Positions 40,301 to 52,300 of a stretch of 64,000 nucleotides of DNA are shown piece after piece. Position 1 is the first letter of the stretch. Each line of letters starts with the position of its first letter. This DNA is from Puffinus mauretanicus (lineage: Eukaryota; Chordata; Aves; Procellariiformes; Procellariidae). Both the position numbers and the translations under genes were made by a program. Under the pieces are notes generated by a model. That model saw only the letters and a program-made list of their open reading frames with translations. It did not search any database and was not told the DNA's origin. The stretch lies in assembly GCA_023333565.1 (NCBI GenBank), contig JAJKFH010000102.1:1736001-1800000 (forward strand), given 5' to 3'.

Positions 40301-43300
40301 GTCACATCATAACAACAACGTTGGTGTGCAGTAAATGTAATGCCCATAACATCACGCAACCCAATGTCTTCCCAAATTCTTCCCCTCCCGGAGCCAAAGG
40401 GACTAATCTCCTTGGTGTTAGTAGGTTTGGGATCTGCCAAGGGAGTCTCCTACGCACTCTAGTTTCTAGACAAGCTGAGTGTCCTGAAGACAGGGAAATT
40501 CCTAGCCTGTCCAGGAACCTGAGGTTGCTGGGTGCTGCTAGGCCTGCCTTTTGGCTAGTCTCTCTGAGGATGCGTGTCGTATTTTGTCACTGACCAGGAT
40601 AAACTTACCTCCAGTGAGGAGTTGTACTCATGGTTCAGATCTGCGTCTTCTGCTGCTTCCACCAACCTCTAATGCAAGCACACAGAAAGAAAGGTGAGGG
40701 GGTACTGTGGAAAGCCCTCCAGAAGCTCCTCCAGCTGTATCAGCCATTCACACAGTTAGTGAAAAGACACACGACTGCCTCCTTCACCACAACACAGAGT
40801 CATGAGGCTATAAACTTCCTTCTTTCCCTCCTTTTCTGCTGACCTGTCATTCTGTGCCGCAACTTTACAGCTTGGAAGGTATATTCACAGCTATTTATTG
40901 CCAAGTGTATTCACACCTACTCACTCCAGAGTCCCTACTAAACCCTTGAGCAATCTCAGATACCACAGGACATATACAAACAGAAACATGTCCATTTAGA
41001 GAAACAACAGCCAGAGATTTAATTTCATTTTCCGTGAACCCTTCCAAAAAGCCATGGGAAAGGCATTTCAGACCCAGCCTGATGTCAGTATCTCGTCAAA
41101 GGAAAAGGCCTTGTGGGAGTCTCAGTCTGGTATTGTTACCGAGACAAAAACCATGACTTGATTTCGTAAAGGGCTCAGCGATGCTGTGGCCATTTATAAG
41201 CTCCTACCATTTATGGAAGGAAATATAATCAACTAGTATTCTCCAATATGATGCTTCAGGGCACTAATTCTCAATTGGTACAGACTGGGAAGGAATACAG
41301 CTAAACATGTACATGTTTTCAGCGACAGTCTCAGCAAAACTACTTTTTGCTCTTTAACAAAGGATAAGGCAATCCAAACATTGGAAAAAGTCTGGCTATG
41401 AATTTAATGTTCTGGGCCAAAGCTCTGGGTCTAAATATGCCCATATTTCACTTTGAGATTCAAATGATGTGTTTCTGGATGACTTTTCCACATTAGACGC
41501 CTTAAACAGTCAAGGCTCTGTGACTACAGAAATATGCTTTTCATAGTGGGTAAATATAAGGGAATATGATAGATCCTTAGATGCAAGAAGTAAGAGGGGC
41601 CATAATGACTACCTGCTCTGATGTCCAACACAGCAACAGCTAAAGACCCCTTGCCACCTCCTCCACACTTCCCCACGTACACAGCTTGAAATCCAAGCAC
41701 CTTCCTTGCAGGTCATGTTCAGGGGCTGCAGGAATTTCCCTTGAGCCACACACACAGCTGAAACAAGCTACCAGAGAGCATTATGCAAGGATGAGCTTTA
41801 TTTTCACTTGCGAGAGGTTTTTTCTCTTTAAACAGCTATAGAATCAAACCGCTTTTCTCCTAAAAGAGTGTTCGTTCCCTCATATTTATTCCTAGACTTT
41901 GTTTTTATCTTATTTCCTACTTTGGGCTGAAGGAGAAGCCAGCATTCCCTTGTCTGAACGCCTACATCCTCCCACCAGTGTCTACTTAAAGCTCAGAGCG
42001 AGCCAGCTGCACCAGCAGGCATTTGGTTAGGCAAGGAAGTCCTCATGCAACCTCTGCGCCCACACGCTCCTGGTACAGGCGGGAGGCCTGCGTCTGCTGC
42101 TCTGGGGCTGACGGGAGAGGACTTCCTTCCCATAGCCCCCGTGGTCGTACCTCAACGGCTTCAACCTTCCTGCGGAGCATGCTTTCCATCTGCTCCGAGA
42201 ATTTCTTCACCAGCTCCACGCCGTCCACCTCTTCGATCTTCAGAGTTGGCTCCACATCTTTGTACTTCTACCCAAGGGAAAGCAGAAAATCCTGCTGAGC
42301 AGGAGGCTCATAAGGAGACGGGTGAATCTATTATTGTTAGCTGGGTTTTGTCACTGGTGAAGAAAGATGTGTGAAAGAACTGGTCTGATTTACCACTTTC
42401 TCCCATCTTTGTCTCTCCTTCCTTTTCACCCCATAATTTGGGCACGTGCAGATCACTGGCCATAACACAAAGCATTTTGACTAAGTAAAAGCAACTGATC
42501 TAATTGTGAGTTTGTGGCTGTTGAAAGCAGCAATGTACCGGGAGCTATTGGTGCCTGAAAATAAGGGAGAGAAGCAGAAGGCCGACGTTTGAAAACCTAA
42601 AATAGACATTGTGCTTACATCCATAATGGCATTATATGCATCACATACCTGAAATTTACTTAAGATAGAGGGACAGGCAGGAGAACAGAGCTGTATGCTG
42701 TCATTACATTGCCTCCTATGTCGTACGTGCTCTGGGGCACTAGTGGGAGAGATGTCATGCTAGTGCATGTCCTGTCCTCCCACAGCACCATCGTATCTGT
42801 AGGGTAACTTGTCAGGTCCGCAGCAAGAAGGGTCTGCTCAGTGCTTAGGTGGGAGACCGCCAAGGAAAGGTCAGCAAGTTACGGTGCTACTTACTCAGCA
42901 CGCACGAGCGTGCTTTGGGCCAAGAGCAGTGCAGAGGCAATTCTCAGAAACTAGGAATTACGAGCATGGCCACTTAGTGCTGCCTCCACTGGGAGAGATG
43001 CTATAATGAGGAGGATCTGGGTCTGACAGCTTTGGAGATAACCAGTTTCTTCTGGTCATGTTTCATATAATCTAGGCATTAAAAACCTGAGAGTACTCCC
43101 AAACTGAGTAACTGTAATCTGCCTCCCTAAATCCATCCTTTCAAAACCGGATACAATGGCCTTTATTTCTCCTTTTCAAAAAATCCCAAAGCTAACAGAG
43201 ATAGGCAGAAAGAAAGAGTAAAAAAAAAAAACCTGCAAAAGGACACAATGTGATTAACCTCTTTCAGAAAAGACAGAGCCTTATCTCCTCAGCAATGAGA

Positions 43301-46300
43301 GGGTTTTGTGGAAGGGCGAAGGCAACAGATTGAATTTTCTTGGTCCCTCATCATAATTTCTCTCTCATACATCCCTTCCATCTTCATGTTGCATTAGCAC
43401 CATAGCAGCAATCTCAGCCAGGACTGGACTTCTTGCACTGGTACAAAATGAGGCGCAAAAAGGGAAGGGGATGGCAGGGACTTTAGTGGCACTTTTGAAT
43501 TAGAAGAAAGTATTGGGGGGGAGTGGAAAGGTCTTCGCATGTCTTTAGGGTGAGCGAGTGTTCAAGAAGATGATTGCCTATCTGGGAGGGCGGCTGAGCA
43601 TGGGTGGAGTAAGAAATGCCTTGAGGATGGGGCAGGCTGAGGAGGTCAGGCAGAAATAGCAGCAGCATCCAGCCTGCAGCAGGCATGGCGGGGAGCCTGC
43701 TCGCTCTGCCTGGCGTGATTAACAGCAAGGGTTTTACTGGATTAAAAACGCCAGGCCTCGCATCCCCTCTGCTGTGGCTGGGTAGCTGGGACGGGCGGGG
43801 GAGGAGGAGGAGGTCGGGTTGAGCACGAAGATTAGCGTAACCATGCTGCCGAAAGAGGGATGTGCAGCAACAACCCCCCGAGTGAGGTCCCTGGCTGCTG
43901 ACGAGACCGCAGCACACATCCCAGCTGGTGCCTGTCCCATTTAGCTCCATGTCATAGTTTTGTCAGGAGGGAAGTGATCTCTGCCAGGCTAGGCTTTAAT
44001 CAGGCCCTCCTCGGGGGGAGGAGGGTAATCTCTCCTGGGAAAGCGAGCGAAGGGGGGGACCACACCAGCACGGGCAAGCTTTACAAAGTGACCTGCCATC
44101 GGTTACCTGGGGTCATATCTTGAATTAAAAAGAACAGCGCTCTTTACCTCTCAATTATTTTTTAATGTGCTTTTGACACATTGACAAGTAGATGTTATTA
44201 GGGTAAAAGTAATCACGAGCAATCTGCTCGTACGTACACACGTCTCAGCCCTGGGAACTAGCCAGGGCTGGGAAGACAAAAAAAAAACCAACCAAAAAAA
44301 ACAACTTTCTGCAAAGATTCAGTTGGCTGCGGGGAATACACCAGGTTTGAGCTCAGATCGCCTTTGAGCTTTTTTCCTACAAATGATCCAGCAAACCATT
44401 TTGTATCTGTATTCCTGCCACTAAAATCTCCTGCTATTAATGAACATTCACTGCAAGAGTTCCCAAAGGTGGGCAACAGAGCAGTACCTGTGATTTCAAT
44501 ACTGTTACCAAACACCATGGCTGAAAGTATGCAGAAAATGTCAACACAGGTGCTTGTAGCTGAGAAGGTTGTGTAACCTGCACAACCCGAGTTTAGGGTT
44601 CAGGTTATCAGATCGTTATAATTTACAGAACAGGAATGAGCTACAGGCTTGAGAGAACTGGCTGAAAGGATCTGACATCGAAAAGGGGCCAAAAAGTTAA
44701 CTCTGATCTAGAAAATCCTTTCATATTCATCTAGTACTTAGTATTCCCTTAAAACAGCAGGAGCAGTTCATTAAGATTCTCCTTTGGCAGTGATGGGGGT
44801 GGTGATTTAGAAGTGGAAGATCCAGGATTCAATATCCTAAGTTTTATCTGTGAACAGAGATATGTCACCAAATATATTTTCTTGTTCCCACCTCCATGAA
44901 ATTCAGCCCATTGAAGTTCACAGTGTTGCATTACTCATTGCTAGTGAAACTATATTAAGAGTGTGAAAAACATTCCTTTCATCTTCACCCAGGAAAATGT
45001 CTTGACTGAACTTCTTTAATTTGTCTGTTCTTTGCCATGTAGTTATTTGTAATGCTTTCGAGTAATTACATAGCTGGAGCCAAGCCCTGCTGTCCTTTCT
45101 CAGCCCTATCCACCGGGGAGGGCAACTGGCACCTCAGCTACAGAAGGAAGCAGGAGGTAATTCTCAGAAACGCTTATAACGCATCGTTAATGTGGTAGAA
45201 GAAAAATTAGGTTTTGGGTCTGCTGAAGCTGATGATGTTTCTATCACTCAGAGGCAAGCTCTGAGAAGACCAGAGCCACCATGGTGTCCTCCCAGCATGG
45301 CTGCAGTTGGTGGCCCCAAGCCTTTGGTCACTGCCTGGCCAACTGCAGCAGCAGGACTGTGGCAAACAGACCTAAGAAGCCACAGGTTCAAGCTTTCTGT
45401 TTCTTAGCTCTGGGAGATGCTACTGCCCTCCTCTTACTAAGCCTTTCACTTTGCCTCTTTGCTCCAGCTGTATTGCCCTCAGCTGTCCTAGACCCTGGCC
45501 AGCATTTTAATGCAGATCCATCATCTCTGAGCCAGGCTGATATGCCAGACAAGTGCGCAAGCTTATCTTGACCTTGCCGCATAATGGTCAAGAGAACACA
45601 ATGAATGCTTCAGCCATCAAACCAAAGCCACTCTTCAGCTTTTGCTACTTCTAGTGAGGTTTAATTTGATGATATCTTGACTGCTTGGGACAGAGAGTGA
45701 CCTAGGGGCTTTCTCAAAGCTCTCTGATCCAGGGTGAGAACCTGCCTTTGTGGATTCAAGAGATATCTACTGGTTCACCAGGTCTCTGGGAACAATAAAG
45801 CCTGGTAAGAAATTGACGGTTTGGGTTTGCAACATGATATTGGGTTCTTCTGAGGGAAACACACAAAAAACCCCCAAAGAAATCCAAACAAACTCAAAGC
45901 CACAAAAGGAAATTTATGCTAAATATTAAAGAGAAGGTTTACATGCAAAACATTCAGTAACTGAAAAGTTACTGGCTCTCAAAGCAGTTGAGATAATAAG
46001 CTAGTTACTTCAAGCCTATTAAGCACAAGGGAGATATGAAGTCAAATTTGAAAGGTGCTGTTATCTCTCAGTTTCTATTTCCTCAAAGGCAAAATGCCCA
46101 TCGACTTAAACAAGCACCGAGGAAAGAATTGTCTGGGCCTCTACGCTGTGCTCCCCACCCTTCTGCTGGTCTGCGTATACGCATGCACACAGACAAATAG
46201 TTCATGTGAAAAAGAGACAATGGCCCAAAAAGGGGAAGGTGCCTGGGGAACACACGTGTTTGGATTTTCCGACTTTGTGCATTTGGCTCCCCAGGCCTGA

Positions 46301-49300
46301 CTTACCCACAATCTGGACCAGTGCGGTGATCTACATAAAGCCATTCGGGGTCTGCCACGGTGCATTTCATGGGGCAGAAAAATGTTGGTTATTAGTAAAA
46401 GATTTGTCTGCGGCCTCCTGAAGCCATCCTTCTGCAGCGCTGTAAGGCAGCGATGCAGAGGGAGACCTCCAGCATGGTCCCTGCTTTGAGATGCTGATTT
46501 GTGAGAAGGTGTTTGACCCAGTGCTTGCTAAAGAAATGGAGGATGAGAGAAGGAATGAAGAAGTGGGTGCTGGCTGGTCCTCCCCTACTTCCCTGGTCCC
46601 AGGGAAATAAGGGGAAATGAAAGAGCTCAAGGAGTGGGACTTGAGGGGTGAAAGGTAACCTGAGCTGTTTAAACTGCTTAAATAAAGTTAGGGCAGGGCA
46701 GGACATGCATTTAGGAGATGACTCCTCGCTGAAGTGTTAACAGAGCAAGGCTGGATCAAGCTCATCTGTACCCCCTGCTGGAAGTGGTGACAGTGGCTCA
46801 CTGAAGGACATTTTCCCCTCTGAGTCACGGGTGACACTGTGTCCTGCTTAGGGGTGTCCAGAGACTGTGCAAAGCACAATCGGTCTGTGCTGCATCCCAA
46901 CACGTGCAAGAGCAAACCAGACACCTTCCCCTCTCCAAGAACAAAACCATGTGGATGTGAACCGGGGCAGGCAAGTGTGATACTTTATAAGGCTGTCAGA
47001 CCACCAGGGAAATACAGCTCTGCCTTGACTCCCCTTGGCAGGAATGCTAGATTGGATTTGGTTACATTCAGGCTTCTTTTTCATCAGAAATTAGTTTTCT
47101 TTGCTTCCAGTGAATTACACCAAGAGCTGATAGAGTTGTGAATTTTTGTTCACAATCTGGTTGCCATGACTGTCAGTGGTACTGTAGTAGCATCTACAGG
47201 TCTCATATAAGCCCTACCCCAAAGAGATCAAGATGCCAAGAGTCAAAACATATAGTGTGGACAGAGGGAGGTAAAATGACCTGGTGCAACATCTCCAGAG
47301 GACCAACACAGCACAGCCATCTTCATACCCACCTCAGTGCTGTCCTTGGCCTCCACTGTTAACTTTTGCAACACTGGTATTTTCAAGCTAAGCCCTGTTC
47401 TGCTTAGTTCCACTGATTTTTGGACCTTAAGGAATGTGAACCCCCTTAATCTGTTAGTAGAAGTAACCACAGAAGCAACGCAGACTGTGTTGAAGCAGTA
47501 GGGAGAAGCCATAATGGCTGCAGTCAGTATTTCTTCACACAGTAAAGTGACACCCTTAGCATCTTCCAGAAAAAGCTGGTATCTGCAGAGTTTCTGTTGG
47601 ACAGCAAATACCTATACAGCATCAGAGACAGATACGTGACTATGAAAAAACCCCAATCTGTATCTCCTGCCCACTGGAGCTCCAGCACCCACCAGAGATG
47701 CTATAGCGTGTCACTTTGTCTCTGGCACTATCATCTGGGGACCCCATAGTAGAATAGGCAATGCAGAAGCATCATGAAAACTGCTAAAAGCCAAACTTTT
47801 GCCTGCATTGATATCACACCACAGCTGCCTCATGATTAGGGCATGAAGTACCTATACCAGCGCTGACAACTTTTTATTGCATGGTGCACATTCCTGCTAA
47901 GAAGAGCTATGGTCAGTATAGACCTTTGTGATGGATGCTGAAGGCCTTTCTTGGCCAAGCCTAGCAAAGGTGATGCTGCAGGAGACGCTCCCTTCCTCCA
48001 GACAGAAAGCAGCACTGCGGGAACAGGGAAACCAAGGGCAAGGCAAGTCAAATGATATCCAGATCCCTTTTTGCACTGGGATGTGGGTGCTATTACTAGT
48101 CAGAAGACAGAAATGACACACCTAAAAGGCCTAAGAGGCGATGTATGGCTTGTGTTGAAGAGAAGAATCAGAGAAAGAGTAAAGAAAAGGAACCGGACAG
48201 CCACATGAGGTGGAGAGGGGACTGCATCCCCCTTGGGAGCCACCAGCACTTGGGAGGTGCTGATCCATACAGCCCTGCTGCTGCAGGGCAGAGTTCACTA
48301 AGCCTGAAAGAGGAGCAGCCGTTCACCCTGACTTCAGGAATCAGAGGTAACAGGGCACTTCTCTACAGCGGCAAATGGGAACATTTATTTAAAACCCCTT
48401 TTAATGCCAGCAGAGTTTAGCACAGCAGCGCCTGTTGTTCAGTGACCGAGCCAAGCATGAAGGAGGCAGAGCTCTGCACCTCTGGAAGATCATGGCTTCC
48501 AGGGCACCTGCCTCAGAGACCCTGTCCAAAGCAGAGTTTTAAAGGCACAATTCAAAGAATTGATGAGTGACTGGAGGAAGACAGCTGAGGAAGCAGAAAT
48601 AAACAAGAGTGCCAGGTGGAGAGCTGCAGGAGGGGACGATGGGCTGACGATGAGCAGGTGAGTGATGAGCAGGAGGAGAGGGACTGATATGCACTTAGGA
48701 AGGGAGGAGTGAAGGGTCAGTACAGAAAGGCATGAAGTGATCATCAGAGGGGAAACATGAAGAGCATTGTCAAAAAGTATTTTTAAAAAATGAGACAATT
48801 CAGGTGGCGTTTGGCCATGGCTAATGAAAGCAGGAAAGGCATTAGATGGATCCCCCCTCCAGTTCATGGAGAATGGCCATAGGGCATCAGTCTGTGCTTA
48901 TGGATATGAACCTGTACGGTTTTGAAAGTTAGCTGGAGATCTGTGTGTTTTGCTTTCTTCCACCCCAGGGGGAAACCTTGGAGGGCTACATGGGGAGATG
49001 ATGTGAAGCCAAGGGAACCCTCGCAGCTCTTGCCTACCTTCTGCAACAGGAGAGAGCCTGAATACTTAGTCACAATGGAGTACAGCTCCCCACCAAAGGC
49101 ATCTGCCCAAGACTTCACCCTAAAAAGAGGAAAAAAAATCAGTGTTAATAATTCAAAGTCAACAGAACTGCTTACTTCTTAAGACAGGGAAAACTCCACC
49201 TTTGTGAGTATGAACCCCGCTCCCCCCTCCCCCCCATGTTTCTTTAAGCCGCTATAGTGACAATTACAGTGCTTTCTCCCCAGATTGCTAGCCAGACAAG

Positions 49301-52300
49301 CAGTAAGGCAGGAGACAAGTGCTGCTCTTAGACATTCTGCCCAGGATATCTGGTCTCGGTCACTACGTTTTGACTCAGGGTGGAATTTGTCTCGCCTAAC
49401 TTTAGAGGTGCGAAAGTCGTACATTTGGTCTTAGATATCATCTGGTTTCCTCTATTGTTAGTAAAGTGAAATAAATAGCTCTGCAGACACCCATTTGTCT
49501 TCACTGATTGCAGACGGAGCCTGGGGTGAAGGGCTAGGCACCTAATGTCAAGACTGCTGAACAGAAATAAGTGTCAGACCTGAAAGAAGTTGTCAAGATT
49601 CACCCTTTGGCATCAGTTCCTAGAGCTGCGTGGGGCAGACTAACGAGTCAGATGAATTCACTGCTCTCAGTGAAGATACTACAGCTTGATAATGCTAGAA
49701 TAGACTATGCACCTCATCATAAAACAGTACTCACATTTGTGCCATCCTGTAAATAACTGATGATAGCAATACCACATGGAGAACATACGGATGTTGAAGA
49801 GCAGCCTGAACACTGAGCCATCCAAATCAAAATAGATGGTTCTCATAATTGACAGAGCACTTCATCAGAAATCTGTTACATGATTCACATTAGGCAATTC
49901 CACCTACATGCAGTTCCTTCAACAAGAATTCACTTAGGAGAGATTTATTTAATGGAATAAATGGCCTTCTCCACTTACCAGAATACACTACTTCTTTATG
50001 GGGTGCGGAGTCTTACCTATGGCTTCCAGTAGATTTCTTCCAGACCTAAGCAGACTTTAACCTCCAGGCCTGACTTCCCAGTGCATTGCACCACTTTCGT
50101 GACAGAATTATATGCCAACATAGAGATGAGCTCTGGAGTAAAGCCAGTGCAGCAACGGTGGAATAATCACAACAGCTAACTTTAGCCTAGGAAAACCTGT
50201 TTAGGCTCCCCTCTTGCAAATAGAGACAGATAGGCAGCTATAGGGGATGATTTGGAGCATACATAATGTTTCTGCTCTGAGCTGCACTTCTCTCCACTGC
50301 CTATAAAAGGAGTATAATGAGAGAGTGGGTGCCTTTTTTTATCACTCCTTAATTGGCAATAAGGCTCTCATTTCTAATCACTGAGTGTGATCTAGCATCA
50401 GCTGAAGTCAACAAGAACAGGGCTTCTTTTTTTCCCCCCCCTTTTTTTTTTTCCTGACATTGTCCTCTGCATCTTATTTTGACAGCCGTTTCATCTCTTC
50501 ATTTCATTCTTAGAGAAAAAAGAATGTGGGTATTTGCTAGGAGACCAGGATTTATTGCCCCATATCGGAGTTATTCTAGTAAGCCTAGAATAAAAGAGGA
50601 AATCAGAAACAGGGACCCCATGGGATGCTTTCCTGTTTGTTGTAGTGACTAAGGCATTCCCTGAGGTATGAGGATCTCTGAATCAACATTTAACTTGATG
50701 CCCATCTGCTGCTGCTGGTTTTATAACTTTTATGTATGAGATGTTTTGTGCTGGTATTAACTAATATTCTCCAGTCTCCTCTCCTTTTACTGTAGAAAGA
50801 GAGAACCTAAACATGACATTTGGGATGATAATAATTTTAGCGGGGAGGTTTATTTTTACCCCATTTTCCTCCCCCAAAAATGAGGTGCACGTGATCCTGG
50901 TCTTTCTGTTTCGTGTCGTGTCTGTGGCCGTGCCTGTGCCCCTATCCCTTCCAGCCCTCGCCATTTTTCAACCCAGCAGGGTGGAAGAGTCTGTGATATT
51001 AATTTCTGATGAGTGGGTGTGGTTGGGCAACTTCAGCAGAAAAATGCTATTATTGAGATAAAAGGTCCACAATACCAGCTTAGCAACGATCAGTCAGTAG
51101 AGAGGCCAGCCACAGACACAGTTTCATAGAAGACCCAGCCCTGCTGCTCATGGATCTGCTCGTTTGTGAAGTCCTGAAGTCCACCATGACTTGGGATTCT
51201 CCGCTTTCACAAAAACAGGAAAAGGGAAGCTCGGTTTTTAGCCTTTGAGGATGTGGCAAAAGAAGCCTAAGTATATGAACCTTGAAAATTCCAGTAACAG
51301 CAGGACTCCAGGATAAAAAGGTCGGGATCTGTGTAATTTCACGATTTCTACGCGGGTGCCCTCTGAGTCGGACGCTCAGCCGGGGAGGGCTCTCCCAGCC
51401 CGCCCGAGGCAGCAGCCCCACAGCCACTTCTGAGCCACCTCCGGCTCAGGGGCTGATATTTCTGCTGATCTCAAAGCAACTCTCCAAGGCATCACGCTGC
51501 AAAACCCACTCGCCCTGGGAGAGGCAAAGGGCGTGAGGAGGAGGAGAGGAGAAAGGAGGCACAAAGGCAGGGGGAGCAGAGAGAGGACCAGAAACCGACA
51601 GCTTTGGAGGGCTGGTTGGAAAGTTAGGGGGCACAGAGGAACAAGAGGGCACAAAGGTCCCGAAGCCCTGTGTGACAGGACTGAAGAGTGGTAATGAAAA
51701 ATATATGGTGGCATTTCATGGAAGTTGAAAACGAGGCAAATGAGGCGGCAGAAATACGCTGGCATTTACATATTTAAAAGACAATTATTTGCCAGGGAAG
51801 GGAGTGACCTTAGAGTACTGGGGAATTAAGGGTAGCCTGCTGAATTTAAATAGGTTTCTTTATTTTTTTCATAAACAAGTGAGAGAAAAGGTCAGTCTAA
51901 AATTCATCAGGTTGCAGAGAAATTTCATCTAAGGCTGCTGGCTCCGTGAACTCAGGAGCAGATGTATAGACGCGGTAGGGGCAGCCGACAGAGGCCATAC
52001 CAGATTGATCTTCACCTCTTCCACCAGCATTTCCTGATGTTTCCAGCACCCCAAGAAGCAAAGGCTGAACAACCAGCCCCAAATCCTCACCATCCTCATA
52101 GCTGCAAGCACTCCTGCCCGTGCCATGGCCAGCTGACGAGCAGAGCGGTGGCCAGCAGGGAAGAGGAGGTGGTTTCCGTGCTGAACCTGCACCTCAGACT
52201 CGATGCTAGTAATTGACTGAGCAGATTTTTTGCCCCGCTGGAGTTAAATCTGAGTGAGCTTTGCAAAGATGTGAATAAGTTGGCGACGAACCAAACGCGG